From Cognatishimia maritima (GTDB lineage Bacteria > Pseudomonadota > Alphaproteobacteria > Rhodobacterales > Rhodobacteraceae), in assembly GCF_900129685.1 (NCBI RefSeq), contig NZ_FQWM01000001.1, positions 839,059 through 903,058 on the forward strand: DNA of 64,000 nucleotides. Reading direction: 5' to 3'. The position numbers and the translations under genes are program-made. Position 1 is the first letter of the stretch. Every line of letters starts with the position of its first letter. Under the pieces are notes generated by a model. That model made no database searches. It was not told the DNA's origin and saw only the letters and a list, made by a program, of their open reading frames with translations. Positions 45,444 to 54,622 of this stretch are shown one piece after another.

Positions 45444-46855
45444 AGCCGGTCTCCGATCAGAAATTGTGCGGCACGATCCAGCCGGATGTGGGGCGGTCCG
45501 AAACCGGGTTTCAGGCTGAGTTTTGCCGGCGCAAAGGCCATGAATTGATAATCATCTTGCAACCACGAAGTGGCTCCGGACTTGGCCGCACTCAGGATAT
45601 GGTTGGGATCATCCGGCAATTCCCCCGGATAGAACGCGGCCTGTTTACCGCCATCAAGCAGAGTGCCGCGTACGCAGTCCAGCGACCGTCCGTCGTGATC
45701 CATCGTTTCCTCAACCGTCGTGCGCAAAGAAGCGAGCGCTAAAGACCGCGTCCTTGCTCCGGCAAATTGCGCCCGATCCCGCGCGTCGCGTGTCAGCGCC
45801 TCCATAATAGCGGTCAGTTTACCGTGTTGGCGGTGGTGCAGATGATCCGCTTTGGTTGCCGCGAACAGAATACGTTCAACGCGTTTGCCCAGCAGTAGCC
45901 GGTTGAGAAAGGCATTTTTGCCCGGTCTGAACGCTGTCAGGATGTCTGTCATGGCCTGCCGCATATCTGCAACCGCTTGCGGACCGCGATGGATAGCGCC
46001 CAAAGCATCCACCAGCACAACCTGACGGTCGATCCGAGAAAAATGATCCTGAAAGAAGGGTTTCACCACCTTCGCCTTATAGGCCTCAAATCGTCGCGCC
46101 ATTTCTCGTTGCAACGACTTGCGCGGGGCCTGTTCAGCGGCGGGCAAAGGCGCGAAAGTCAGGACAGGGGAGCCTGCCAGATCACCCGGCAACAGAAACC
46201 GTCCGGGCGTGCAGTCATAATATCCCGCGTCTCGGGCAGCATGAAGATAGTCGGTGAACCGCTGTGCCAAATGCTGCGCTTGCGGTTCTTCCAGTATGGC
46301 CGAGCCGTCTACGCCTGCAATCGTATCCAGATAACCCGCACCTTCAGCGCGCGTAACCAGACGGTCCAGCACTTCTGCGCTCCATTGCTCGTAACTTTTG
46401 TCGAGCAATGCGAGGTCCAACAGCCATTCGCCCGGATAATCAACAATATCCAGATGCACCGTGCGCGGCTTTTGAAAGCCTGCCAGCAACCCCGCTGGCT
46501 GCACTTTTAGCGATAGGCGCAATTCACTGACCGCGCGCGTGCTTTCGGGCCAATGCGGATCCGGTCCCAACAAAGCAGCGCGGTGGTTTTCATAGTCAAA
46601 GCGAGGTACGGTCACATCAGGCTGGGGCTGCAAATAGGACCCCAAGACGCGCCCTTCGGCAATGGCGGCGACCTGTGACATCCGCCTGCGATCCAAAAGG
46701 TTGGCAACCAACGATGTGATGAACACGGTTTTGCCCGACCGTGCCAACCCCGTCACACCAATGCGGATGACAGGTTCAAACAGGGCTTCAGATAGGCCGT
46801 CGCCCACCGCCTCTACGCGGCGTGACACTTCGTTGGCCAAGTCGGTAATGATCAC
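45440..46855 (-). CDS. ycjX: YcjX-family P-loop protein
   Basis: ATPase/GTPase-like protein of the YcjX (DUF463) family, about 471 residues. Near the N-terminus is GVTGLARSGKTVFITSLVANLL (P-loop); later VHLDIVDYPGEWLLDLALL and VDALGAIHRGP match the family. The role is not known, though it is stress-linked in enterobacteria. I prefer a GTG at 46855 because AGGGG stands five to six bases upstream and the P-loop then falls where it does in E. coli YcjX; an ATG at 46909 would add 18 residues but has no ribosome-binding site. Confidence 0.85.
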   Translation of the reverse strand: MIITDLANEVSRRVEAVGDGLSEALFEPVIRIGVTGLARSGKTVFITSLVANLLDRRRMSQVAAIAEGRVLGSYLQPQPDVTVPRFDYENHRAALLGPDPHWPESTRAVSELRLSLKVQPAGLLAGFQKPRTVHLDIVDYPGEWLLDLALLDKSYEQWSAEVLDRLVTRAEGAGYLDTIAGVDGSAILEEPQAQHLAQRFTDYLHAARDAGYYDCTPGRFLLPGDLAGSPVLTFAPLPAAEQAPRKSLQREMARRFEAYKAKVVKPFFQDHFSRIDRQVVLVDALGAIHRGPQAVADMRQAMTDILTAFRPGKNAFLNRLLLGKRVERILFAATKADHLHHRQHGKLTAIMEALTRDARDRAQFAGARTRSLALASLRTTVEETMDHDGRSLDCVRGTLLDGGKQAAFYPGELPDDPNHILSAAKSGATSWLQDDYQFMAFAPAKLSLKPGFGPPHIRLDRAAQFLIGDRL

Positions 46856-46998
46856 ATCTGCCCCTTTCGTTCTTGGTGTCAAATATGCAGCAAGGGCCGT
46901 GGTTTCCATAGGGGCGTTCTGCGAAATGCGCAGGAAAAAGCCAAGCGGAGGCCTTGGTTAGCCGTTGAATCGGCCCCAATCAGGCGCTATGGCGAGGC

Positions 46999-47772
46999 AT
47001 GCGGATTGCTTTGAAAGTCGAATATCACGGCGCGCCCTTTGCCGGGTGGCAGCGTCAGGCAGATCAGCCTTCGGTGCAAGGCGCGATTGAGGCCGCTTTG
47101 GCGAAACTCGAACCCGGTCCACACACCATTGCCGCCGCCGGACGCACTGATGCCGGGGTGCATGGGCTTGCCCAAGTGGCGCATTGCGATTTGCAAAAGG
47201 ACTGGTCGCCTTTTCGACTGTCCGAGGCGCTAAATTACCACCTAAAGCCTGATCCGGTGTCGATCATTGATGCCGCCGTTGTAGACGACGACTGGCACGC
47301 CCGGTTTTCAGCCATGGAACGGTGCTACCTTTTCCGCATTCTCATGCGCCGCGCCCCGGCGACCCATCAAGCGGGTCTTGTTTGGCAGATCAACCATCGG
47401 CTTGACGTTGACGCGATGCAAAAGGGTGCGGATTACCTTCTGGGCAACCACGATTTCACCACTTTCCGCTCGTCCATTTGCCAGGCGGCCAGCCCTCAGA
47501 AAACGCTTGATGAACTAAGGGTAGAGTGGGTTGAGATGCCCTGGGGGCCAGAGGTTCATTTCCACGTTCGTGCCCGGTCCTTCCTACACAATCAGGTCCG
47601 CAGTTTCGTTGGCACATTGGAACGCGTGGGTGCGGGTGCTTGGGCGCCAGAAGACGTTCGCGACGCACTATTGGCCAAGGACCGCGCAGCTTGCGGCCCG
47701 GTTTGCCCGCCACAGGGTCTTTACCTTGCGGGCGTCGGTTATCCTGAAGATCCCTTTGCCAAGGACGCCTAA
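46999..47772 (+). CDS. truA: tRNA pseudouridine(38-40) synthase
   Basis: Converts uridines 38-40 in the tRNA anticodon arm to pseudouridine. The 257-residue product has the catalytic aspartate Asp51 in [11 protein letters not shown], the N-terminal [12 protein letters not shown], and [31 protein letters not shown], all typical. Length agrees with the family. It is divergent from ycjX. Confidence 0.96.
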   Translation: MRIALKVEYHGAPFAGWQRQADQPSVQGAIEAALAKLEPGPHTIAAAGRTDAGVHGLAQVAHCDLQKDWSPFRLSEALNYHLKPDPVSIIDAAVVDDDWHARFSAMERCYLFRILMRRAPATHQAGLVWQINHRLDVDAMQKGADYLLGNHDFTTFRSSICQAASPQKTLDELRVEWVEMPWGPEVHFHVRARSFLHNQVRSFVGTLERVGAGAWAPEDVRDALLAKDRAACGPVCPPQGLYLAGVGYPEDPFAKDA

Positions 47773-47885
47773 TTCGCGACCAGTGATGCCAATCTGATCG
47801 GCCGCTGGAATACGCCAAATTGACGTTTGCCGTAATCCACAGCAACTTACTTGATTTCACAGACGCGAGCCGTCTAATTGCGGTT

Positions 47886-48464
47886 ATGGCCAAGCTCTAC
47901 TTTCAATACTCGACAATGAATGCCGGCAAGTCGACGGTCCTCTTGCAAGCCGCGCACAATTACCGCGAACGCGGCATGACGCCTTTCTTGTTGACCGCGC
48001 AATTGGATGATCGGGCCGGTGAAGGGCGCATTGCTTCTCGGATTGGGATATCGGACGAAGCGCAGACCTTCACGGCTGATGAAGATCTGTTTGCGGTGCT
48101 AGAGGACCGAATGGCCCAAGGTAACGTCGCCTGTGTTTTTATCGACGAGGCACAGTTTTTGACCAAAGACCAAGTCTGGCAGTTGGCCCGCGCAGTGGAT
48201 GACCTGAATGTGCCTGTCATGTGCTATGGGCTGCGGGTCGACTTTCGCGGCGAACTGTTTCCCGGTTCCTCTGCCCTATTGGCGCTCGCCGATGAAATGC
48301 GTGAGGTCCGCACCATCTGTCATTGCGGCAAAAAGGCCACCATGGTCGTGCGACATGATGCGGGCGGCAAAGCGCTGCAAGATGGCGCGCAAGTGCAGAT
48401 TGGTGGCAACGAAACCTATGTGTCGCTCTGCCGTCGCCATTGGCGCGAGGAGATGGGGCAATAA
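47886..48464 (+). CDS. tdk: Thymidine kinase (type II)
   Basis: Salvage enzyme that phosphorylates thymidine. The 192-residue product has the P-loop [13 protein letters not shown] near the N-terminus, [15 protein letters not shown] with the Walker B Asp-Glu, the lasso region and zinc-binding cysteines (CHCGKKA...CRRHW). The start at 47886 (MAKLYFQY) gives the usual length; 22 further upstream codons are open but unrelated to the family. No good ribosome-binding site is visible at either place. Confidence 0.95.
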   Translation: MAKLYFQYSTMNAGKSTVLLQAAHNYRERGMTPFLLTAQLDDRAGEGRIASRIGISDEAQTFTADEDLFAVLEDRMAQGNVACVFIDEAQFLTKDQVWQLARAVDDLNVPVMCYGLRVDFRGELFPGSSALLALADEMREVRTICHCGKKATMVVRHDAGGKALQDGAQVQIGGNETYVSLCRRHWREEMGQ

Positions 48465-48555
48465 CCCCATATTCTGCAGTCTATTGCCGCTGACGCTAGC
48501 ATCAACCACATTTATTGCTTAAGTTTCATGTGCACGACCAGTGAAGGAACTGCGC

Positions 48556-48879
48556 ATGAAGTTTTCGTTCTTGTCAGAATACCAAATTCGCAAAGCCGAA
48601 CATGAGGGCCAGCTAGACAACCTAAAGGGCGCGGGCAAACCACTCCCGGCGTCTGGTGATGGCGATTTTGCGGAGAGCGTGGGTTTTCGCATTATGGCGG
48701 AGGCTGGCGCGCTGCCAAAAGAGATCGAACTGAAGCGCGAAGAAGAAGCACAATTGAAGGTGCTTCAGGGCACAACCAACCCTGACGCGCGCAAAGCAGA
48801 GATGCAGAAGCTGGCGGATATCCAACTTCGCCGCGCCATCCAAGAAGAAGCGCGGCGCAAGTATTATTCGCAAGGCTAG
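48556..48879 (+). CDS. DUF1992 (DnaJC28-like) protein
   Basis: A 107-residue protein covering the DUF1992 domain, which is shared with eukaryotic DNAJC28 but here has no J domain. FLSEYQIRKAEHEGQLDNLKGAGKPLP at the start is the family signature; the remainder is charged and helical. The function is unknown. The ATG at 48556 has AGGA seven bases upstream and is preferred over a GTG 15 bp earlier. Convergent with the dehydrogenase gene. Confidence 0.86.
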   Translation: MKFSFLSEYQIRKAEHEGQLDNLKGAGKPLPASGDGDFAESVGFRIMAEAGALPKEIELKREEEAQLKVLQGTTNPDARKAEMQKLADIQLRRAIQEEARRKYYSQG

Positions 48880-48887
48880 CCGGTCAC

Positions 48888-49841
48888 CTAGACCCCATTT
48901 GGCAGAGGTTCACCAGCAGCAAAGGCTCTGAGGTTTTCAACCGCCATCAAACCCATGTCGGTCCGCACTTCCAGCGCTGCCGTGCCAAGGTGCGGCAGCA
49001 ACGTCACGTTTTCCAAGGCGATAAGTTCTAGCGGCACATCAGGTTCGTTCTCATAAACGTCTAGCCCAGCGCCGCCGATTTCGCCTTGCTGCAACGCTGT
49101 GATCAAAGCCGCTTCATCCACAATCTCACCGCGCGCAATGTTGATGAGAATCGCATGCGGCTGCATGGCTGAAAAGACCTCTGCATTGATCAGATGGTAC
49201 GTTTCTTCCCCGCCGGGAAGCGCGACAACCAGCACATCCACTTGGCCTGCAAGTTCAGTCAACGTGGCCACCTGTTCAGCCGGGAAGTCCATCTCTTTGG
49301 TCGAGCGGTTGACGTATTTGATCGTCATGTCGAACCCAAAATGCGCGCGTTTTGCAATGGCCTGACCAATGCGCCCCATACCGACGATGCCCAGTGTTTT
49401 TCCGGTCATATGCAAGCTGAGGAACTGGATCGGATGCCAACCACGCCATTCGCCACGTCGCACCAAGCGCTCCCCCTCGCCGGCACGGCGGCAGGTCATC
49501 AACATCAGCATCAGCGCGATATCCGCAGTTGCGTCGGTGACAGCACCCGGTGTGTTGGAGACCTGCAGACCAGCCGCATGCGCCGCCTCTACGTCGATAT
49601 GATTGTAGCCAACACCAAAGTTTGCGAGCACTTTCGCGCGTGGGTTCGGCACATCGGCAAAAATCTCTGCCGAATAGTGATCCCCCAAGGTTGGCAATAC
49701 AGCATCGAAGTCGCGCAGGCTCGCGCGCATTTCATCGGCGCTCATCTTGCTTTTGTCTTGACGGACCGTGACGGCAAATAGCTCTTGAGCCGCCGCGATG
49801 ACGGGATCAGGTAAAGGTCGGGTAATCAGTAGCGATTTCAA
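48888..49841 (-). CDS. D-2-hydroxyacid dehydrogenase (glyoxylate reductase-like)
   Basis: NAD(P)-dependent oxidoreductase of 317 residues. The Rossmann motif is [16 protein letters not shown], and the catalytic triad is visible: Arg in [11 protein letters not shown], Glu in [10 protein letters not shown] and His in [20 protein letters not shown] is also a family hallmark. Similarity points to glyoxylate or hydroxypyruvate reductase, but substrate cannot be fixed from sequence. It overlaps the tRNA-binding protein gene by 4 bp, so it is the last member of a proC-csaA-dehydrogenase operon. Confidence 0.9.
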   Translation of the reverse strand: MKSLLITRPLPDPVIAAAQELFAVTVRQDKSKMSADEMRASLRDFDAVLPTLGDHYSAEIFADVPNPRAKVLANFGVGYNHIDVEAAHAAGLQVSNTPGAVTDATADIALMLMLMTCRRAGEGERLVRRGEWRGWHPIQFLSLHMTGKTLGIVGMGRIGQAIAKRAHFGFDMTIKYVNRSTKEMDFPAEQVATLTELAGQVDVLVVALPGGEETYHLINAEVFSAMQPHAILINIARGEIVDEAALITALQQGEIGGAGLDVYENEPDVPLELIALENVTLLPHLGTAALEVRTDMGLMAVENLRAFAAGEPLPNGV

Positions 49842-50176
49842 TACAGGCGCCCTCCTATTGGCACGTCTTTGTCAGAGGTCAGCAAAACAACCTCTCCGTC
49901 CTCATCAGGCAATCCAAGCACAAGAATTTCGGACATGAATTTCCCGATCTGGCGCGGTGGAAAGTTCACCACAGCGATGACCTGTTTTCCAATCACGCTT
50001 TCGGGCGTGTAATGTTTTGTGATCTGGGCCGAAGATTTCTTGACCCCCAGTTCACCCCCAAAATCGACCCAAAGTTTGATCGCCGGTTTGCGCGCCTCAG
50101 GATAGGGCTGCGCGTCGACGATCTTGCCGGTGCGGATGTCGACCTTCAGGAAATCCTCAAACATGATCTCAGCCAT
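49838..50176 (-). CDS. csaA: CsaA-type tRNA-binding domain protein
   Basis: A 112-residue OB-fold protein of the CsaA/Arc1p-EMAPII type ([48 protein letters not shown]). Such proteins bind tRNA and may act as a chaperone in secretion; the role here is unproven. GAAGGAG stands eight bases before the ATG. It overlaps proC by 8 bp and the dehydrogenase gene by 4 bp. Confidence 0.92.
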   Translation of the reverse strand: MAEIMFEDFLKVDIRTGKIVDAQPYPEARKPAIKLWVDFGGELGVKKSSAQITKHYTPESVIGKQVIAVVNFPPRQIGKFMSEILVLGLPDEDGEVVLLTSDKDVPIGGRLY

Positions 50177-50984
50177 TGGCCAACTCCTTCGACCGGTTGG
50201 TTGCCGCCGCGACGGTTCGACTGATCAGATCGGGCAAACCCTGCGTTTCGTTCATCAGCACCTCAAGACCTGCCTGCGTTGTGCCGTTGGGACTGGTGAC
50301 ATTGACGCGCAACTGGCTGGGGCTTTCTGTGGCGGCCTCCGCCAGTGCCCCGGACCCGGCGACCGTTGCTTTGGCCAAGGCCATCGCCAAGTCTGCGGAT
50401 AGCCCCTGCGCTTCGCCTGCTTTGGCAAGGCATTCAATCATATGGAACACATAGGCCGGGCCAGACCCCGACAGGCCGGTGACAGCATCCATCTGACTTT
50501 CGTCCTCCAAACGCACCACCTGCCCGACGGAGCAAAGCAATTGCTCTGCCAGATCAAGGTCGGCATCTGTGGCTTTCGCATTCCCGATGATCGCGGTGAT
50601 CCCTTTCCCCACAGCTGCAGGTGTGTTTGGCATGGCGCGGATGATGGGTGTCTCTGACCCAAGAATATCCTGATAGGTCGAGATCGAGATGCCCGCCGCA
50701 ACGGACAAGAAAACTGTAGTGCCATTGCCCATGGCCTTTAGGACCGGCAGCGCGTCGCCCATCATCTGCGGTTTGACCGCAATCAAGACAATTGCCGGGG
50801 CTGCAGGCAAATCGGCATTCAGATGCACTCCACTGCCATTCACCCAATCAGACGGATAAGGATCCTGCACATAAACAGATTTTGCAGGCAAACCATCGTT
50901 CAACCAACCCTCAAGCATGGCTGATCCCATCTTGCCGCATCCCAGCAATACGAGGCCTTTGTCGGCCAAATAGGTCATATCCAT
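50169..50984 (-). CDS. proC: Pyrroline-5-carboxylate reductase
   Basis: Last enzyme of proline synthesis, reducing pyrroline-5-carboxylate with NAD(P)H. The 271-residue product has the Rossmann start [40 protein letters not shown] and the signature [14 protein letters not shown], then [14 protein letters not shown]. The start at 50984 has GGAG six bases upstream. It begins the three-gene operon with csaA and the dehydrogenase, and is divergent from the SpoIIAA-like gene. Confidence 0.96.
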   Translation of the reverse strand: MDMTYLADKGLVLLGCGKMGSAMLEGWLNDGLPAKSVYVQDPYPSDWVNGSGVHLNADLPAAPAIVLIAVKPQMMGDALPVLKAMGNGTTVFLSVAAGISISTYQDILGSETPIIRAMPNTPAAVGKGITAIIGNAKATDADLDLAEQLLCSVGQVVRLEDESQMDAVTGLSGSGPAYVFHMIECLAKAGEAQGLSADLAMALAKATVAGSGALAEAATESPSQLRVNVTSPNGTTQAGLEVLMNETQGLPDLISRTVAAATNRSKELANG

Positions 50985-51084
50985 TTGCGGCTCCTTCTAC
51001 TTGGGTCGCACTTTGGCGTGAAACGGCAAAGGCGTCGAGGGCTGAATCCGCCCATTTTGATCCCAATCAAGGCTGCTCGCGCAA

Positions 51085-51098
51085 TATCTTGTAAGATA
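51085..51098. promoter_or_regulatory. Inverted repeat upstream of the SpoIIAA-like gene
   Basis: TATCTT-GT-AAGATA, perfect 6-bp arms with a 2-bp centre, 25 bp before the ATG at 51123. It may be an operator or overlap a promoter; nothing identifies a binding protein. Confidence 0.35.
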
Positions 51099-51122
51099 CT
51101 TATTCAAGGGAGGGAGAACACG

Positions 51123-51494
51123 ATGCTGAAAATTACACAGAACGGGCCAAACCGGATTGATATCGACCTCAATGGGCAGATCGACGCCGTGAATATGCGC
51201 GTCGCGCTGGATGAGATCATGGCGCTTTCGGAAGGTATGGAAAACGGGACGATGCTTTACCGTATCCCCGAATTCACTATGCCGACTCTGGCGGCCATTG
51301 GGGTCGAGATGACCTATCTGCCGCGTCTTTTTGTGTTGCTTGGAAAGTTTGACCGCTGCGCGGTCCTGACAGACGCCGCTTGGCTAAAGAAAGCGGCCGA
51401 AATCGAAGGCGCGCTTATTCCAGGCATCGACATCAAAAGCTTCGATCTGAACGAAGAAGAGGCCGCTGAAAAGTGGCTATCTGACGGAGACTGA
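51123..51494 (+). CDS. SpoIIAA-like (STAS/SEC14-type) protein
   Basis: A 123-residue soluble protein of the SpoIIAA-like family (PF11964-type). The alternating strand-helix pattern is typical: MLKITQNGPNRIDIDLNGQID, then a helix, LPRLFVLLGKFDRCAVLTDAAWLKKAAEIEG and IDIKSFDLNEEEAAEKWL. Related proteins have unknown roles, perhaps in lipid or membrane association. The ATG is preceded by GGGAGGGAG. A hairpin between it and the convergent ybjN-like gene may end both messages. Confidence 0.84.
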   Translation: MLKITQNGPNRIDIDLNGQIDAVNMRVALDEIMALSEGMENGTMLYRIPEFTMPTLAAIGVEMTYLPRLFVLLGKFDRCAVLTDAAWLKKAAEIEGALIPGIDIKSFDLNEEEAAEKWLSDGD

Positions 51495-51507
51495 AGGACA
51501 AGATTGA

Positions 51508-51526
51508 AGGGCGGCATCCCCGCCCT
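51508..51526. terminator. Hairpin between convergent genes
   Basis: AGGGCGG-CATCC-CCGCCCT is a perfect 7-bp stem between the two stops. The T tract is poor on both strands, so it is a weak or assisted terminator. Confidence 0.5.
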
Positions 51527-51547
51527 ACTCAAATCCGAAACTTTGGC

Positions 51548-52048
51548 TTACGCCCGGCCGTAGGCCTCTGCGATGGCGACCTGCATGGAGTCTTCGACTG
51601 TGCGGCCGCCCCAAGTCGCAAGCTGCATTGCTGGATAGAACCGTTCCGCGCTTGTGATCGCGACGTTGATCATCGTATCGATTTGATCAGGGCTTGCCAC
51701 CTGCCCGCCTGCCAAAACCAACCCGTAGCGATAGATCATCAGTTTCTGTTCGTTCCAGAAGGTGAACCCGCCCGCCCAGCATTGGTCATTGATGCTGTTC
51801 AGAACCTCATATAGTTCTGCCATCTTGTCCGCCGGGGGTTCCATCTCAAAGGAGCAAACCATTTTCAGGGTTTCATCAAACCCTGACCAGGCCAGCGTGA
51901 TGGAATAGGTCCGCCACTGCCCATCAACGGCCATCGCGATTTGGTCATCCGCGATCCGATCAAAGGTCCAATCGTGGTGTTCCGCAATATGCTCTACGAT
52001 ATCAATAGGATGAATTTCTTCTTCAAGAAACTGCTCTGAAATTGCCAT
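51548..52048 (-). CDS. YbjN-domain protein
   Basis: A 166-residue protein of the YbjN family (type III secretion chaperone-like fold). It has EEIHPIDIVEHIAEHHDWTFDRIADDQIAM, YSITLAWSGFDETLKMVCSFE and LYEVLNSINDQCWAGGFTFWNEQKLMIYRYGLVL, typical of alphaproteobacterial members. In enterobacteria YbjN affects stress and motility; the role here is unknown. The start at 52048 (MAISEQFLEEE) has GAGGTGG upstream; the frame is open to 52093 but without support. Confidence 0.86.
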   Translation of the reverse strand: MAISEQFLEEEIHPIDIVEHIAEHHDWTFDRIADDQIAMAVDGQWRTYSITLAWSGFDETLKMVCSFEMEPPADKMAELYEVLNSINDQCWAGGFTFWNEQKLMIYRYGLVLAGGQVASPDQIDTMINVAITSAERFYPAMQLATWGGRTVEDSMQVAIAEAYGRA

Positions 52049-52189
52049 AGCGCCACCTCTTTCTTGGTTTGCGCCAGGACGTGGCAGCGTCATCTAGCGC
52101 TTGGTGCCTGCTCGAAAGGGTGTGTTTTTTTCGACCCCTCTCACTAGATATGGTAGGTGGCTAGGACCGCACTAGTAAAGTGAAATATT

Positions 52190-52231
52190 TGTGGATAACG
52201 CAATTTGTTGTGGATTGTTTCATGTGGAAAC
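52190..52231. other. Three DnaA-box-like sequences, AT-rich gap
   Basis: TGTGGATAA (52190-52198) is the exact complement of the consensus DnaA box TTATCCACA. Two related words follow in the same orientation, TGTGGATTG (52209-52217) and TGTGGAAAC (52223-52231). They lie in a 292-bp gap without any gene, between ybjN and ubiK, with AT-rich sequence next to them (GTTATTATGCAAAATATTG). This could be a DnaA-titrating or regulated site; it is not enough for an origin. Confidence 0.4.
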
Positions 52232-52271
52232 GCAAATTGTCGTGTTATTATGCAAAATATTGTACCTTCAA

Positions 52272-52303
52272 AGAAAAAGGGCCGCGCTCATCGGCACAGC
52301 CCT
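52272..52303 (-). terminator. Intrinsic terminator after ubiK
   Basis: On the minus strand AGGGC-t-GTGC pairs with GCGC-g-GCCCT, followed by TTTTTCTTTG, about 40 bp beyond the ubiK stop. Confidence 0.75.
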
Positions 52304-52340
52304 AGTTCAATTCATATGTCCTAGGGGACGATACGAAGGT

Positions 52341-52580
52341 TCACTTCCCCTCAAGCGCTTCAATGCGCGCCTTGAGCGCTTCGTTTTCTTCGCGGGCTTT
52401 TTGCGCCATGGCGCGCACGGCGTCGAATTCTTCTCGGGTGACGAAATCACGATCCGCCAGCCAACGATCCATCAAGGATTTCATGGCATTTTCCGCCTCA
52501 TCCTTTGCGCCCTGCGCGACGCCCATGGCGTTGGTCATCAGTTGGGACATGTCGTCCATGAACTTATTGCGTGTCTGCAT
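52341..52580 (-). CDS. ubiK: UbiK/BMFP-family coiled-coil protein
   Basis: A 79-residue protein of the YqiC/BMFP (DUF526) family; in E. coli UbiK is an accessory factor of aerobic ubiquinone synthesis that links the enzymes to lipid. It is almost wholly helical: an N-terminal amphipathic region (FMDDMSQLMTNAMGVAQGAKDEAE), VTREEFDAVRAMAQKAREEN, and a C-terminal coiled coil EALKARIEALEGK. It is divergent from lgt and followed by its own terminator. Confidence 0.88.
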   Translation of the reverse strand: MQTRNKFMDDMSQLMTNAMGVAQGAKDEAENAMKSLMDRWLADRDFVTREEFDAVRAMAQKAREENEALKARIEALEGK

Positions 52581-52685
52581 CTTTCACACTCCGCCTAGGT
52601 GTCATTCCAATTGCCCCTATATGGGGACAAAAGGCGTCGGCCTCAAGGTTGACTTCCCCCCAGCGCCAAAGGCACAGAGGCAGTT

Positions 52686-53573
52686 ATGCAGGCCATGATC
52701 CAATTCCCCGAAATATCGCCCGAGATTTTCTCGGTCTCTTTTGCCGGTTTCGAATTCGCGCTGCGCTGGTACGCGCTGGCCTATATCGTGGGCATCCTCT
52801 TGGCGTGGCAGATTTCTCGCCGCGCGCTTGAGACGGCGCGTTTGTGGCCCGCGCGTGGTGCCCCGATGGATCGTCTTCAGCTGGAGGATTTCCTGACCTG
52901 GGCCATTGCGGGCGTTATTCTCGGCGGTCGTCTTGGCTTTGTGCTGTTTTACCAGCCTGATTATTACCTCGCCAATCCACAGGACATCCTGAAAATCTGG
53001 CAAGGTGGGATGGCGTTTCATGGCGGGATGTTGGGCGTGGTGATTGCGGGTTGGATCTTTGCCGCCCGATATGGTCTGCCAAAATTGTCGATCGCAGACG
53101 TCGTTGTGCTTGGCGTGCCCGTTGGGCTTTTGCTGGGGCGGATTGCCAACTTCATAAACGCTGAACTTTGGGGGCGGCCCACAGATTTGCCTTGGGGCGT
53201 CGCCTTCCCCGGATTCGATGCTCAAGCTTGCGGACAAATTGCCGGACTTTGTGCGCGTCATCCCAGCCAGCTTTATGAGGCGCTGCTTGAAGGCGCGGTC
53301 CTGCTGACGGTGATGCTCTGGCTTGCGTGGCGCAAAGACGCTTTGAAGGCACCCGGCACCATCACCGGTGTGTTTTTTACGGGCTATGGCACGGCCCGCT
53401 TTTTGGTAGAGTTCGTGCGCCAGCCTGACCCGCAGTTTGTCTCTGAAGGCAATCCACTGGGTCTTGCCCTACATCTAGGCGGCTACGGATTGACCATGGG
53501 GCAGATTCTAAGTCTACCGATGGTGCTTGTGGGCTTGTGGCTGATCCGGCGGGCTGCAAAGGTAGCCGCATGA
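52686..53573 (+). CDS. lgt: Prolipoprotein diacylglyceryl transferase
   Basis: Inner-membrane enzyme that attaches diacylglycerol to the lipobox cysteine of prolipoproteins, the first step of lipoprotein maturation; several predicted lipoproteins of this window are substrates. The 295-residue product has about seven membrane segments and the signature [20 protein letters not shown], plus [10 protein letters not shown]-like ([15 protein letters not shown]) and [12 protein letters not shown]. The start has GAGG upstream. It overlaps the next gene by 4 bp. Confidence 0.96.
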   Translation: MQAMIQFPEISPEIFSVSFAGFEFALRWYALAYIVGILLAWQISRRALETARLWPARGAPMDRLQLEDFLTWAIAGVILGGRLGFVLFYQPDYYLANPQDILKIWQGGMAFHGGMLGVVIAGWIFAARYGLPKLSIADVVVLGVPVGLLLGRIANFINAELWGRPTDLPWGVAFPGFDAQACGQIAGLCARHPSQLYEALLEGAVLLTVMLWLAWRKDALKAPGTITGVFFTGYGTARFLVEFVRQPDPQFVSEGNPLGLALHLGGYGLTMGQILSLPMVLVGLWLIRRAAKVAA

Positions 53574-54622
53574 GCCTGAAAGACATCTTGATCGAACGAA
53601 TCCGCACCATCGGACCAATGCGGGTTTCTGACTATATGTCTGAATGCCTGCTGCATCCACAGTATGGCTATTACACAACCCGCGATCCGCTTGGGGCCAA
53701 GGGCGATTTCACCACGGCACCTGAGATGACACAGATGTTTGGCGAATTGCTGGGGCTGTCGCTGGCACAGGCCTGGATGGATCAAGGCGCGCCCTCACCG
53801 TTCATACTAGCAGAGGTCGGGCCAGGGCGAGGCACTCTGATGTCGGACCTTTTGCGTGCAACCCGCCAGGCGCCCGGCTTTCACGACGCGATGGAGCTTC
53901 ATCTGATCGAAGCGTCACCGACTTTGCGTGCAAAACAGCGCGAACTGCTGGGCGACGCCACATGGCATGATCATGTGTCGACCCTGCCAGACGGGCCATT
54001 GTTTCTGATTGCGAATGAGTTTTTCGATGCACTGCCCGTGCGGCAATTCATCCGCGAGGGCGATCTGTGGCGCGAACGGCTTGTTGGCTTTGAAAACGCC
54101 CAGATGTGTTTCGGGCTTGGCGCTGCTGTTGATCAACCGATGCTGCGCCATCGGCTTGAAGACACCGAAGACGGCCATCTGGTCGAAATTTGCGAAGCTA
54201 CCCCCCCGATTGTGCAAGAAATCGGTGCGCGTATTCAAAAGCATGGCGGCGCGGCGCTTGTGATAGATTATGGCGATTGGCGCTCGCAAGGGGATACGAT
54301 TCAGGCCGTGCGTGGCCACAAAGAAGTGGACATGCTGGACTTTCCGGGGGACGCCGACCTGACAGCGCATGTGGATTTCGAGCTGATCTGCGCGGCGGCA
54401 CCCTGCCGATTTTCGCGCGTGACCCCTCAGGGCGTGTTCCTGGAACGGCTTGGCATCACCACCCGCGCGCAGGTCCTTGCGGAACTGATGGAGCCCGTGC
54501 AGATCGAAGAACACGTTGCCGCGCATCGGCGCTTGACCCACCCCGAAGAAATGGGAAATCTGTTCAAAGTGGTCGCCCTCTATCCCGAGGGACAAAACCC
54601 ACCACCCGGAGTGGACGCATGA
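53570..54622 (+). CDS. MidA/NDUFAF7-like SAM methyltransferase
   Basis: Class I SAM-dependent methyltransferase of the DUF185 family, 350 residues; the mitochondrial relative NDUFAF7 methylates an arginine of complex I. Motif I is [17 protein letters not shown]; also visible are [41 protein letters not shown] and ALVIDYGDW. The bacterial substrate is not established; complex I is possible. It is coupled to lgt upstream and pgeF downstream by ATGA overlaps. Confidence 0.9.
   Translation: MSLKDILIERIRTIGPMRVSDYMSECLLHPQYGYYTTRDPLGAKGDFTTAPEMTQMFGELLGLSLAQAWMDQGAPSPFILAEVGPGRGTLMSDLLRATRQAPGFHDAMELHLIEASPTLRAKQRELLGDATWHDHVSTLPDGPLFLIANEFFDALPVRQFIREGDLWRERLVGFENAQMCFGLGAAVDQPMLRHRLEDTEDGHLVEICEATPPIVQEIGARIQKHGGAALVIDYGDWRSQGDTIQAVRGHKEVDMLDFPGDADLTAHVDFELICAAAPCRFSRVTPQGVFLERLGITTRAQVLAELMEPVQIEEHVAAHRRLTHPEEMGNLFKVVALYPEGQNPPPGVDA

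Noticed and set aside
52190-52231. Chromosome replication origin
   Set aside because: Only three box-like words and no dnaA, hemE or parAB neighbours; too little for an origin call.
54190-54618. Upstream extension of the pgeF frame
   Set aside because: It overlaps the conserved methyltransferase gene in another frame; the ATGA junction at 54619 gives a full-length PgeF.
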